NCBI RefSeq assembly: GCF_012516375.2
Contig: NZ_CP051204.2
Location: forward strand, 1,612,001-1,676,000
Direction of reading: 5' to 3'
DNA: 64,000 nucleotides
Origin: Chitinophaga oryzae
GTDB taxonomy: Bacteria; Bacteroidota; Bacteroidia; Chitinophagales; Chitinophagaceae
Under the pieces are notes generated by a model, which had not been told where the DNA came from, searched no databases, and saw only the letters and a program-made list of their open reading frames with translations. The translations under genes and the position numbers were made by a program. Positions 18,239 to 27,063 of this stretch are shown in pieces; position 1 is the first letter of the stretch, and each line of letters opens with the position of its first letter.

Positions 18239-18400
18239 CCGCCAAAAGGCGTATGCCCGGTAAGGGTGCGGCTTCTATGGAAAACGATTGCTTTTTATGA
18301 CCGGCAAAAAACGCTTTCCGATTTTAGGCTTTTTTATGCCACTTATAGTCAATAAACTACCAGATAATAAATGGCTGTTGTATGCCTTTTCAGGAAGATT

Positions 18401-18508
18401 TACTTTTGAATTACGATTTCAATTTTAGCGCTATATATAAATTTTATTCTCTGCATTACTAGCGTGATTAGCCCCAAAGAAAAAAGACACCTTCTGGTGT
18501 CTTTTTTG
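18401..18508 (+). ncRNA. Candidate small RNA with own promoter and terminator
   Basis: In the 312-nt gap between the LytTR gene and ispH, GTTG (18377-18380), a 20-nt spacer and TACTTTTG (18401-18408) form a good promoter. A transcript starting near 18414 would run about 95 nt to a perfect terminator (stem AAAAAGACACC/GGTGTCTTTTT, loop TTCT, 18481-18507). There is no ORF of useful length inside. The same hairpin can end ispH transcription from the other strand only if read-through occurs, since ispH stops at 18551. Confidence 0.4.
18481..18507. terminator. Bidirectional terminator downstream of ispH
   Basis: An 11-bp perfect stem, loop TTCT, with an A-tract on one side and a T-tract on the other, so it can work in both directions. 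It sits between the LytTR gene and the 3' end of ispH. Confidence 0.9.
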
Positions 18509-18550
18509 TTTTGAAATATTTTAGGCTAATCTGTTTACGGATAGTATTTA

Positions 18551-19774
18551 TTAATCAACCAAGGTCAGTTCGTCGGCTTTGTGCTCCAGTCCATAAAAAG
18601 ACAGCAACCGGCGAATGACCCCTTCCACCAGGGCGTCGGGGCAGGATGCGCCACTCGTCAGCAGGATGGTGACCTGTGATTTTTCCGGTAAAAAAGTATC
18701 ACTGTGAATTTCCTGTTTGTGGTGGAAATCCCAATGGTCAACCTGGCGGGCACTGCGCATCTGTTCAGGTGCGCTGATAAAATAGGTTGGCAGTTTTTCT
18801 TCACAGAGTTCTACCAGGTGAGAGGTGTTGGAGCTGTTATAGCCGCCTACCACGATCGCCAGGTCGGCAGGTTCCTCCAGCATACCGATAACGGCGCTCT
18901 GGTTATCGTTGGTCGCGTAGCAGAGGGTGTCGCGGGTATCGGCAAAACGTTCGCCTGCATTGGCCTCCGTAAGGCCGTAGTGGGCAACGATCACCTGGCG
19001 GATATAGTCGGCGATGGCCTGGGTTTCGCTGGCCAGCATGGTCGTCTGGTTCACCACCCCTACGCGCTGCAGGTCTTTGGTGACGTCGAAACCTTGTGAA
19101 TACTGGCCTTTGAACGCTTCATAGAAAGTGTCGGGGGCGGCTTCACCGGTGATGTAACGGGCCAGTTTTTCCGTTTCGGCCATGTCTTTTACCACGATAG
19201 TAGGAGTGTTGGACTGGCTGTGGGAGAAAGTGGCCCTGGTCTCTTCGTGTTTGGGTTTGCCGTGCACGATCACCGTATAATCTTTTTTACCGATTTGTTC
19301 CGCCTTGTTCCATACCCTTTCCACAAAGGGACAGGTAGTATTGTATTTCAGCGGTTCGATACCGAGGGAGGCAAGTTTGTTTTCCGTTTCAATGGTGGTG
19401 CCGAAGGCTGGGATGATCACGATGTCGTCGGACTGCAGGGTTTCCCAGGGCACCAGCTGGTTGCCGGCAGTGTCCATGATAAACCGTACGCCGCGTTCCA
19501 GCAGGTCGTTGTTGACATGCGGGTTGTGGATCATTTCACTGAGCAGGAAGATCCGTTTGTCAGGATTTTCATCCACCGTTTTAAAGGCGATCTCGATCGC
19601 ATTTTCCACCCCGTAGCAAAAGCCAAAGTGGCGGGCGAGCAATATTTTCAGCGGACCAAAATCAAGCGCGGTAGGCGTGAAGTCCTTTTTCATGCGGTCC
19701 TGCTGTTTGCGTTGGTTTTTGATGGTGCTGATCAGCGGACTGCGATATATGACCGGAACATTAAAAGTTTTCAT
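18551..19774 (-). CDS. ispH: 4-hydroxy-3-methylbut-2-enyl diphosphate reductase
   Basis: Last enzyme of the MEP isoprenoid pathway, a [4Fe-4S] protein making IPP and DMAPP. The three cluster cysteines are visible in HFGFCYGVENA, YNTTCPFV and SGASCPDALVEGV; the usual HNPHVN and HGKPKHEE motifs follow the first. At 407 residues it is the long form found in Bacteroidota (the E. coli enzyme is about 316), with an extra N-terminal stretch and a longer middle. The start ATG 19774 lies just inside a transcript predicted from TACCTTTG on the minus strand (19800-19807). The gene downstream of rhomboid on the same strand is 34 nt away. Confidence 0.95.
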   Translation of the reverse strand: MKTFNVPVIYRSPLISTIKNQRKQQDRMKKDFTPTALDFGPLKILLARHFGFCYGVENAIEIAFKTVDENPDKRIFLLSEMIHNPHVNNDLLERGVRFIMDTAGNQLVPWETLQSDDIVIIPAFGTTIETENKLASLGIEPLKYNTTCPFVERVWNKAEQIGKKDYTVIVHGKPKHEETRATFSHSQSNTPTIVVKDMAETEKLARYITGEAAPDTFYEAFKGQYSQGFDVTKDLQRVGVVNQTTMLASETQAIADYIRQVIVAHYGLTEANAGERFADTRDTLCYATNDNQSAVIGMLEEPADLAIVVGGYNSSNTSHLVELCEEKLPTYFISAPEQMRSARQVDHWDFHHKQEIHSDTFLPEKSQVTILLTSGASCPDALVEGVIRRLLSFYGLEHKADELTLVD

Positions 19775-19808
19775 CGTAAAAGGGCGAAAAATTGAAAGGC
19801 AAAGGTAA

Positions 19809-20675
19809 TCAGTTTTCTTTGCTCACTTTGTCCAACCAGGCTTTTTCTTCCGCGCTGAGGCTGTTATAGCCTTTCTCATTGATTTTATCGAGCAGCTGGT
19901 CCAGCCGCAGCTGGTTGTTATCTTCCGGCTTCTTCACCACTTTCAGCGGTGATTTTTTGGGTTTGGTCCTCGCCTGCGCCCGTTTTTGTTCTCTCCGGGT
20001 GTCAGCATCGAAGAGCCATATCAGGGGTTTGCACAGGTCTGTGCCGCTTTGCAGGGAGCGGATATAGAAGAAGCCGAAAAGGGCGCCGCCCATGTGGGCG
20101 ATGATGCCGCCGAGGTTTCCCCGCGGTATGGAGATCACCCCCAGTACGATCAGGCCCAGGGCCAGCCATTTCAGTTTAACATTGCCGATGAACAGCAGGC
20201 CGATCTCGTAGTTGGGCATAAGGGTGGCGCAGGCCACCAGCATGCACATGACAGAGGCAGACGCGCCGATCATGGTAGATTCAAAGCCGGGAAAAATGAG
20301 CGTATAGCACAACAGGTACAACAGACCGCCGGCGATGCCCCCCATCAGGTAGAGCGGCAGCACGCGTTTGTTGCCCAGGAAGTCACGAAAGAGATTACCA
20401 AACCAGTACAGGTTGATCAGGTTAAAAAGCACATGGAAAAACTCCACATGGGTAAACATGTAGGAGATCAGACCCCACGGCTTCCGGATAAAAACGGCCG
20501 GCAGGGAATGAAGGGCTATCTGGTCAAATGTCCATGCAAAGGCGGTACCGGGAGAGATAAGATACATCAGGTTGATCCCGAGAAAAATGACAATGTTCCA
20601 GAGAAGCAAATGATTGACTGTGTTGCCTTGTCTGAGCCAAAAGCGAATATCCGATTGAAATGAGGTCCCGTTCAT
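19809..20675 (-). CDS. Rhomboid-family intramembrane serine protease
   Basis: 288 residues with six or more membrane segments. The catalytic dyad is visible: Ser in the GASASV motif (about residue 158) and His in IAHMGGALFGFFYIR (about residue 210). The conserved TM2 His/Asn pattern HVEFFHVLFNLINLYWFG is also present. The C-terminal 75 residues are a charged cytoplasmic tail ending with a short motif (LDQLLDKINEKGYNSLSAEE) common to Bacteroidota rhomboids. ATG 20675 is preferred to GTG 20681. Substrates are unknown. It is upstream of ispH and may share a transcript. Confidence 0.92.
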   Translation of the reverse strand: MNGTSFQSDIRFWLRQGNTVNHLLLWNIVIFLGINLMYLISPGTAFAWTFDQIALHSLPAVFIRKPWGLISYMFTHVEFFHVLFNLINLYWFGNLFRDFLGNKRVLPLYLMGGIAGGLLYLLCYTLIFPGFESTMIGASASVMCMLVACATLMPNYEIGLLFIGNVKLKWLALGLIVLGVISIPRGNLGGIIAHMGGALFGFFYIRSLQSGTDLCKPLIWLFDADTRREQKRAQARTKPKKSPLKVVKKPEDNNQLRLDQLLDKINEKGYNSLSAEEKAWLDKVSKEN

Positions 20676-21023
20676 ATACACAAATTAAAATAAAAATCCG
20701 GGATTTAAAGCCCTTTACAGGGCAGATTTTCAGTTGATGAAATTTAACTTTTTTTACTGCAGAAAATTATCAATTGGACACTGAATAAATAACAAATTTT
20801 CGCTATTCTGGTTGCATATAAAGGCTAAAAAAAGAACGCTGCCTGCCGTTTATAGTTATTTTATTTTGAATATGATAAAAAAATATCCGAAAAGAACGTT
20901 AAATGAGGGCCGGAAAAGGGGATTTCTTCGCTAAAAATGAGGTTAACCGGGGATTTTTTCGTATTTTTGCCGTCCCATAAAACAGGGAGTCCGGGTATTC
21001 CGGATTTAAAATTTCAATTTTTT
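20676..21023 (+). promoter_or_regulatory. Divergent rhomboid/rpsA region with rpsA promoter
   Basis: A gene-free, AT-rich stretch. TATTTTTG at 20962-20969 fits the -7 element for rpsA. It lies inside the longer open frame that begins at 20937, which argues against that upstream start. The predicted leader (about 20976-21023) carries a small TCCGG/CCGGA hairpin just before the start codon. Confidence 0.45.
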
Positions 21024-22919
21024 ATGAGCGAAAACAACATTATTAACGAACAAAACGCAGAACAACAGGCACCGCAGGCAGCTGCGGCAGAAACTGCGAC
21101 AACAAAGGCTCCTGTAGTAGCAACCGCCCACGACGATTTCGATTGGAGCGTGGACAAACGTAACGTTTCTTCCTACAGCAAAGAAGAGAAAGAAAAGTAC
21201 GATCAGACTTACGACAGCACCTTCAAAGTGTTTGAAGAAAACACCTTGCTGAGCGGTACTGTGGTAGGTATTACCAACACAGACGTGGTGATCAACATCG
21301 GCTTCAAATCCGACGGTTTGATCTCCCTGAACGAATTCCGTGACTTACCGGGCCTGAAAATCGGTGACGAAGTGGAAGTGCTGGTGGTAGAAAAAGAAGA
21401 CCGCGACGGTAACCTGCACCTGAGCCGTAAACAGGCTCGCCAGAAACGTGCATGGGAAAAAATCGTGGAAGTTTACAAAACAGGCGAAGTGGTTACTGGT
21501 ACTGTTACCAGCAAAACCAAAGGCGGCCTGATCGTGGACGTATACGGTATGGAAACATTCCTGCCTGGTTCTCAGATCGACGTGAAACCGGTTACCGACT
21601 ACGACCAGTTTGTAGGCAAAACCATGGAGTTCAAAGTGGTGAAAGTAAACGAAACCATCCGCAACGCCGTAGTTTCCCACAAAGCACTGATCGAAAGCGA
21701 TATCGAACAACAGAGAGTGGATATCATCTCCAAACTGGAAAAAGGCCAGGTATTGGAAGGTACCATCAAGAATATCACCGACTTTGGTGCGTTCATCGAC
21801 CTGGGCGGTCTGGACGGTCTGCTGTACATCACAGACATCTCCTGGGGCCGTATCTCCCATCCGAGCGAAGTGCTCCAGATGGACCAGAAAATCAACGTGG
21901 TGGTGCTGGACTTCGACGACGAAAAACGTCGCATAAGCCTCGGCTACAAACAACTCACCCCGCATCCGTGGGATACTTTACCGGCTACTATCACCGAAGG
22001 TGCTAAAGTTAAAGGTAAAGTGGTTAACATCGAAGACTACGGTGCATTCCTGGAAATCATGCCGGGCGTAGAAGGCCTGGTACACGTTTCTGAAATCTCC
22101 TGGGCTTCTACTCCTATCAACGCTAAAGAATTCTTCAAATTAGGCGAAGAATACGAAGCAGTGGTAGTTACCCTGAGCAAAGAAGAACGTAAAATGTCTC
22201 TGTCTATCAAACAACTGACAGAAGACCCATGGTCTACTATCGAAACCAAATTCCCGGTTGACAGCCGTCACAAAGGCATCGTTAAAAACATCACTCCGTA
22301 CGGCGTGTTCGTTGAACTGGAAACTGGTATCGGTGGCATGATCCACATCTCCGACCTGAGCTGGATCAAACGTTTCAACCACCCATCTGAATACACTAAA
22401 GTAGGTAACGAAATAGATGTAGTGATCCTGGGTATTGACAAAGAAAACCGCAAACTCAGCCTCGGTCACAAACAGATCGAAGAAGATCCGTGGAACACTT
22501 TCGAAACTATCTTCCCGATCAACTCCGTACACGAAGGTACCGTTGTGAAGAAAGATGAGAAAGGTGCTACTGTTCAACTGCAATACGGTCTGGAAGCTTA
22601 CGCTCCTGCCCGTCACCTGAGAACAGAAGACGAAAAACCAATCAACGTTGAAGACGTGAAAGAATTCATGATCATCGAATTCGATCGCAGCGAAAAACGT
22701 ATCCTGGTTTCTCACACCAGAGTATGGGAAAAAGCACAGGCTGAAGAGAAAGAAGCTGTTGTGAAAGAGAAAAGAGCTGAAGCTGACAAAACCCGTAAAG
22801 CAGTGAAAAACATTCAGGGTAAAGTAGAAAAAGCTACTTTAGGTGACCTGGGTGCTTTAGCTGAACTGAGAGAAAAACTGAAACAATCTGAAGGTGGCGA
22901 AGAAAAAAGCGCACAATAA
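21024..22919 (+). CDS. rpsA: 30S ribosomal protein S1
   Basis: 631 residues with an acidic Asn/Gln/Ala-rich N-terminal tail (MSENNIINEQNAEQQ) followed by six S1/OB RNA-binding repeats. The repeats are recognisable by recurring blocks such as GTIKNITDFGAFIDLGG-LDGLLY, GKVVNIEDYGAFLEIMPG and GIVKNITPYGVFVELETG, each ending in a KRISLGYKQL- or RKLSLGHKQI-type strand. S1 brings mRNA to the small subunit, which matters in this phylum where Shine-Dalgarno sequences are rare. The start at 21024 removes an upstream stretch that overlaps the promoter. It is monocistronic with a strong terminator. Confidence 0.97.
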   Translation: MSENNIINEQNAEQQAPQAAAAETATTKAPVVATAHDDFDWSVDKRNVSSYSKEEKEKYDQTYDSTFKVFEENTLLSGTVVGITNTDVVINIGFKSDGLISLNEFRDLPGLKIGDEVEVLVVEKEDRDGNLHLSRKQARQKRAWEKIVEVYKTGEVVTGTVTSKTKGGLIVDVYGMETFLPGSQIDVKPVTDYDQFVGKTMEFKVVKVNETIRNAVVSHKALIESDIEQQRVDIISKLEKGQVLEGTIKNITDFGAFIDLGGLDGLLYITDISWGRISHPSEVLQMDQKINVVVLDFDDEKRRISLGYKQLTPHPWDTLPATITEGAKVKGKVVNIEDYGAFLEIMPGVEGLVHVSEISWASTPINAKEFFKLGEEYEAVVVTLSKEERKMSLSIKQLTEDPWSTIETKFPVDSRHKGIVKNITPYGVFVELETGIGGMIHISDLSWIKRFNHPSEYTKVGNEIDVVILGIDKENRKLSLGHKQIEEDPWNTFETIFPINSVHEGTVVKKDEKGATVQLQYGLEAYAPARHLRTEDEKPINVEDVKEFMIIEFDRSEKRILVSHTRVWEKAQAEEKEAVVKEKRAEADKTRKAVKNIQGKVEKATLGDLGALAELREKLKQSEGGEEKSAQ

Positions 22920-22940
22920 GATCCGTTTTGGAAAATAATA

Positions 22941-22974
22941 AAAAGCCGTTCTGAGTTATCAGAACGGCTTTTTT
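22941..22974. terminator. rpsA terminator
   Basis: A perfect 14-bp stem AAAAGCCGTTCTGA / TCAGAACGGCTTTT, loop GTTA, T-tract after and A-tract before. It can serve rpsA and the convergent T9SS gene. Confidence 0.93.
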
Positions 22975-22991
22975 GTGGCGATAATTTTGAT

Positions 22992-24469
22992 TTAAAAGGT
23001 GTTGCCACTACCTACTACTACTTTGGTATTGTAGATCTTCCCGTCTTTTGTCCTTAACCTGAACACATATACGCCAGGCAGCACTTTCTCCGGCAGCGTT
23101 ACGGTATGAGTGGTCAGATAGGTACGAAACACCTCTTTCCCCGACAGGTCTGATAGTACAGCCATCCCGTTTTCCACGTCTATTTCCTTGTTGATCCGGA
23201 AGGTCCCGGCAGTGGGATTTGGAGAAATGATCAGCCTCACACCCTCGCCGGATGTTGTTCCTTCCGGTGCGGATGCCTGCACGGACAGTGTCTGATATAT
23301 CGGGTATTCCGGGGAATAGGAAGCCTCCAGTTGTTCAACTTCCTCCTGGGTCAGGCTCCTGTTATAAATGATCAGCTCATCCATATTCATATTCTGAAGG
23401 TAACCACTAAAGTTGCCGGCAGGGGAACCTTGTAGCGAAAGCACTCCGTCAATGGTGCCTGCCTTAACACCGGAGATATATAAAGTTGCGCCGGTTCTTT
23501 TACACACTACTACTATATGAATAAAATAACTGGTGCTTAGCCTGCTTTTTACTCTGATAACAGGTGTTTCGAGGAATATGCTTCTATAGGTTGAATCAGC
23601 AAAGAAAAAAAGAATACTGTCTTTGGAAACGCTGATGGCATGCTGGTTGGTATGCCAACCAAAAGTTGCATCTGCATAGCCGGAGGCTTCCCAGGGAAGC
23701 TGTCTTAGCCAAAATGAATAAGTGATAGCGGTATCGGAGAGCTCCGGATAGGGGATGGCAAACAAACCTGGCCCCCGCTAACGCTGTCGGACGCCGCCAA
23801 ACCACAAACGGCGTTCGCGGAATAACGGAACGCGGCAAAACCGTGAAGCTGACGGGGACCTTTGTCATAAAAATCTCCGTTCAATGGATAGTATGCATAA
23901 GCGCCCGCCGGCGAACCGGCACACCTATACCGCGGGATAACAGCGGCATAAGCCGAATAAATTCTCAATCCTGCGCCAAGGGCCAATATACCTGCATGAA
24001 GCCGGATCGTGACCCGGTCACACTCCACCAATGCCGGGAAAGTATAGGTAAGCCGGTTGGAATTGGGTTTCCGCCTGAGAGCACTACCCTGTATAATATG
24101 CTGGTCGCCATTGTCAATATTGCCCCGTGCAGTGCCGACAGATACGGCTCCCAACAGATTAACCGATAACCCGTCACTGTGGGCGATTTCAATCGTGATC
24201 TCTGTTCGGGGAAGGCCGGGATGGATCTTGGGAAAAATCAAGGTCTGGGAGACACTGGCGCCTAGTAAGCTGACTCCCAGTGAAAGCGTTGTGTAATCAT
24301 CCAGGTTGTTGTTGGTAACAGCATTAAGGCTATCGCTGACCTTACAACCCAGGCAAAGCCCGTTTGTTCCCGTACGTTGAGTGGTGGCGTAGGTGGTGTC
24401 GCGGGGCGTTTGTGCTGATAAAACAAGATGTGAAAAAAACAGGATAAAGACCAGCAGCATCTTTTTCAT
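22992..24469 (-). pseudogene. Frameshifted LamG-like T9SS-exported protein
   Basis: Two overlapping minus-strand frames encode one protein. The first (24469 to about 23775) starts with a signal peptide (KKMLLVFILFFSHLVLSAQ) and runs into a LamG/concanavalin-type opening (YYPLNGDFYDKGPRQLHGFA). The second (about 23771 to 22992) continues that fold (PELSDTAITYSFWLRQ, SGYLQNMNMDELIIYNRSLT) and ends with a type A sorting domain (ISPNPTAGTFRINKEI, GVYVFRLRTKDGKIYNTKV). The frames meet at a run of five G (minus strand, 23772-23776). With six G the reading would continue smoothly as SGGPGLFAIPYPE. So the gene carries a one-base deletion, is phase-variable, or holds a sequencing error. ATG 24502 is an alternative start. 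Confidence 0.8.
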
Positions 24470-24664
24470 GCATACCGGTGGAAGGAGGTAAAGGTTCTTC
24501 ATAATCGTTGTATTTGGTTATCTGATGGTTGATACATTCTGGTTATTTCAATCCGATGTTGACGAGGGTGCACAATACCAGCATGTGAGGGAACATGCGG
24601 CATTCCAAATTGACCGGGGGCTTTATAAAGATAAAAGATTTTTTGCCGGAACACTAATAATGAG

Positions 24665-24695
24665 GCGGGACCTGCTTTTTATAGGCAGGTCCCGC
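24665..24695 (-). terminator. Hairpin downstream of the cyclase gene
   Basis: An 11-bp perfect stem GCGGGACCTGC / GCAGGTCCCGC, 25 nt past the cyclase-family stop. No long T-run follows on the minus strand, so termination strength is uncertain. Confidence 0.55.
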
Positions 24696-24720
24696 TGTTC
24701 GTATAGCAATAACGAAGGGC

Positions 24721-25482
24721 TTATATCATCGCTACTACCCGCGCCGGCGCGGCGCTGGCGCCTTTGATCTTCAGCGGGAACACCGCCACTTTAAAACCGT
24801 GCGGTGGCAACGCGCCGAGGTTGACCAGCTGCTCCATATGGCAGTATTCTTTCTGCTGGCCCACCAGGTGCGCCTGCCAGAAATAATCGCTTTTTCCTTC
24901 TGCTTTGGCCTTTTGTACCATATATTTCAGGGGAAGATCAAATCCCCACTGATCGATGCCCATCACTTTCACGCCCTGGTCTATCAGCCAGTGGGTGGCC
25001 TCCGCGCTCATACCGGTGCCGCGCATCGGGTATTCACGCGTACCGATGTACTGGTCGCGCCCCGTATAAATTAATACGATCGTGCCCGGTTGGATAACAG
25101 CCCCGGTCTGTTGCAGGTTCTCCCGTATATCCGCCAGCGTTATCTCCTCGAAATCTGCCTTATGGGTCATGTTGATCACCACACCGTCGCCATAGCACCA
25201 TTCGAGCGGTATCTGGTCGATGGTTTTGGCAGGCTGACCGTTTACTTCCGGCGCATAATGCCACGGCGCATCAATGTGCGTGGCGGCATGAACGCCCATG
25301 CTCACGATCTTATCGTCTGCCCAGCCCTGAAATCCTTTGGGGAACAGCTTCGCCGGCAGGCCCAGGAAAAAACGGATCAGCGCGCGGCTTTGCCGGTGCG
25401 GCTTGTGTTTGACACGGATACGCATAAACCAGGGGTCCTGCTTATTGTATTCGATCGTTTTGGACAGGTCAATGATTTTCAT
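24721..25482 (-). CDS. Cyclase-family metal-dependent hydrolase (kynurenine formamidase-like fold)
   Basis: 253 residues. The family signature HxDxPxH is seen as ATHIDAPWHYAPE (about residue 72), with the N-terminal IIDLSKTIEYN and the later IVLIYTGRD and GTGMSAEATHWLIDQGVKVMGIDQWGFD blocks of PF04199 cyclases. Members open cyclic amides or aryl formamides with a metal; the substrate of this one cannot be read from sequence. It ends with GASAAPARVVAMI. It lies 19 nt downstream of the HAD phosphatase gene on the same strand, so the two are probably cotranscribed. Confidence 0.85.
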   Translation of the reverse strand: MKIIDLSKTIEYNKQDPWFMRIRVKHKPHRQSRALIRFFLGLPAKLFPKGFQGWADDKIVSMGVHAATHIDAPWHYAPEVNGQPAKTIDQIPLEWCYGDGVVINMTHKADFEEITLADIRENLQQTGAVIQPGTIVLIYTGRDQYIGTREYPMRGTGMSAEATHWLIDQGVKVMGIDQWGFDLPLKYMVQKAKAEGKSDYFWQAHLVGQQKEYCHMEQLVNLGALPPHGFKVAVFPLKIKGASAAPARVVAMI

Positions 25483-25501
25483 GGTAATAACAAGGGAGTT
25501 T

Positions 25502-26164
25502 TTAGTGTTGCAGGAGCAGTGTCAGCCGATGGTCGTTGAAGTCCAGCAGGGAATCCAGCTGCATGTTGGCAAGCGCATAACGCGGGTCGTGACGGTTATG
25601 CGGCTCCGGCACCACCACGGTAGTCATCCGCGCTGCTTTGGCGGCGGTCATGCCGGTAACGGAGTCTTCAAAAGCGATACAGTCCAGCGGATCGGCGTGC
25701 AGCGCTTTGGCGCAGGCCAGGTACACGGCCGGATGCGGTTTACCATAATCCTCGAACTCTGCAGAATATGCCGCCTGAAAGTATTCCCGGATATCAAGGT
25801 GGGCCAGCACCGCCTCAATCAGCCGCAGGGGAGAAGAGGAGGCCAGTCCGATTTTAAAATCCTTCGCTTTGAAAAACTCCAGGATGTATTGCAGCCCTTC
25901 CATCGCCTTGCCTTCCGCGATGATCTTAGTCGTTACGCTGTCAATGATTTCGTTGGTGACCTGCTCCGCACTTTTGCCTTCCCACTTAAAATAGCTGTGC
26001 CAGTAGCTGACTACCTCCCGGGTGCGAAGCCCGGTGGTTTTGTGGGTCAGTTCGGGGGACAGGGTGACGCCCACCGTCGCAAAAACTTCTCTCATCGCAA
26101 TGCCCCACAGTGGCTCTGAGTCCACCAGCAGGCCATCCATATCGAATATTACCGTATTGATCAT
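25502..26164 (-). CDS. HAD-superfamily sugar-phosphate phosphatase (HxpB/YniC-like)
   Basis: 220 residues with the four HAD motifs: DMDGLLVDSEPLW (nucleophile and acid Asp), the Thr/Ser motif GLASSSPLRL, the Lys in EDYGKPHPAVY, and FEDSVTGMTAAKAARMTTVVVP. The cap insertion after motif I (about 15-85) is the small helical C1 type. Overall it resembles hexitol/2-deoxyglucose-6-phosphatases and beta-phosphoglucomutases; the DSEPLW variant favours the phosphatase group. Substrate remains an inference. First gene of a likely two-gene unit with the cyclase-family hydrolase. Confidence 0.88.
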   Translation of the reverse strand: MINTVIFDMDGLLVDSEPLWGIAMREVFATVGVTLSPELTHKTTGLRTREVVSYWHSYFKWEGKSAEQVTNEIIDSVTTKIIAEGKAMEGLQYILEFFKAKDFKIGLASSSPLRLIEAVLAHLDIREYFQAAYSAEFEDYGKPHPAVYLACAKALHADPLDCIAFEDSVTGMTAAKAARMTTVVVPEPHNRHDPRYALANMQLDSLLDFNDHRLTLLLQH

Positions 26165-26350
26165 AATGCCATTTTACGCCGCAAAGATAATCATGGAAAG
26201 ATGACCACCGCTGAATTCTTGCGGCGTGATGGCGGAATAGCGGTAAAAGAAGCCGGGAATAAGGGTTGGAGGGGAGGCATCCGGCGTTAATTCATTTTAA
26301 GGCGGCTGGCCCCTCCGGTGCGCGCCATGCGTTATCACCGTAATGCTTTG

Positions 26351-26551
26351 TCAATGTAAGGTAATAGTTCCGGCCAGCCCAACGGTCACCGCCTTCAGCA
26401 CCCGGGCAATGCCGGCCGCCAAACCGGGAGAAGTAATGGCCGTCACCGGCCCTGTACACAGGACTACTATGACAAAAAGCACCAGGAGTAAAAACGCCGG
26501 CAGGTAACCGGTAACATTTCTTCGGGGAGCTGATTTTCTGATTTCTTTCAT
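26351..26551 (-). CDS. Possible small membrane protein
   Basis: A 66-residue frame starting MKEIRKSAPRRNVTG with a basic N-terminus, one strong transmembrane helix (YLPAFLLLVLFVIVVL) and a second weakly hydrophobic Gly/Ala-rich stretch near the C-terminus. The topology is plausible for a small inner-membrane protein, but there is no family match and no good promoter, so it is a guess. It sits alone in the gap between the HAD gene and the sulfite reductase leader. Confidence 0.3.
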   Translation of the reverse strand: MKEIRKSAPRRNVTGYLPAFLLLVLFVIVVLCTGPVTAITSPGLAAGIARVLKAVTVGLAGTITLH

Positions 26552-26849
26552 AGGTAACAATGTTGAAATGAACGATCAGGGTATGGGATTTTAAACGGAT
26601 ATAAAAATAATAATTTATTTTAATGTGTTGATGTCGACTATCATGAATTCGGGAGAAGTTGACACCCGGAACACGACTTTCCAAGCTGGGTTCTCTATAA
26701 CAAAATGTTATCCGCAATAAGCGCAGGTTATGATGAGAGAAGGGTAGGGTAATTGTATCTAATTGATTACTAATTAGTAAGATGATATTTTAATACTTTT
26801 GGCTCATTTTTTCGCTGTCTCTTTAGCCTCATTTTCAGGCAAAAAATTT

Positions 26850-26880
26850 TTTGGAAAGACCAAGGGCGTTTTTATCTTTG
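26850..26880 (+). promoter_or_regulatory. Consensus promoter of the sulfite reductase leader
   Basis: TTTG at 26850-26853, exactly 19 nt, then TATCTTTG at 26873-26880: a perfect match to the Bacteroidota housekeeping promoter. Transcription should start near 26887, about 20 nt before the leader ORF. Confidence 0.8.
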
Positions 26881-26907
26881 TATTACTCTACTAAAATTAT
26901 AGGGAAT

Positions 26908-26985
26908 ATGGGTAATAAGGAAGCGAGGATGATGGTCAGCCACTATAATTGTTGTTGCAGTGCAGCAGCAGCGGAACGCGTGTAG
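26908..26985 (+). CDS. Cys-rich leader peptide (putative attenuator peptide)
   Basis: A 25-codon ORF with AGGGA 3 nt before its ATG. It encodes HYNCCCS with three consecutive Cys codons (TGT TGT TGC, 26950-26958), then four Ala codons and TAG. It lies between a consensus promoter and an intrinsic terminator, upstream of genes for sulfide production. The Cys codons form the 5' arm of a small hairpin (26952-26968) whose 3' arm is the Ala codons. A strand spanning the last codons and stop (26977-26985) can pair with 27044-27051 inside the terminator. These are the parts of a translation-coupled attenuator sensing charged tRNA-Cys. An in-frame ATG pair at 26929-26934 could give a shorter peptide that keeps the Cys run. 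Confidence 0.65.
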   Translation: MGNKEARMMVSHYNCCCSAAAAERV

Positions 26986-27034
26986 TATGCAACATGGATA
27001 AGTTTATTTAATAACACTCATCTCAGTTATACAC

Positions 27035-27063
27035 AGCCTCCGCCTACAGCGGGGGCTTTTTTT
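27035..27063 (+). terminator. Attenuator terminator before the sulfite reductase gene
   Basis: A 9-bp GC-rich stem (AGCCTCCGC / GCGGGGGCT, one T-G pair), loop CTACA, followed by seven T's. It stands between the leader ORF and the structural gene start at 27109 on the same strand, so it must be passed for operon expression. The alternative pairing of 27044-27051 with 26977-26985 would prevent it. Confidence 0.8.

Noticed and set aside
20937..21023. A 29-codon N-terminal extension of ribosomal protein S1
   Set aside because: It overlaps the likely -7 element, and the sequence is unlike S1 N-termini; ATG 21024 is preferred.
26292..26717. A 141-codon frame overlapping the small membrane-protein candidate
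   Set aside because: Composition is unlike a protein; the shorter frame with a transmembrane helix is more plausible, and even that is uncertain.
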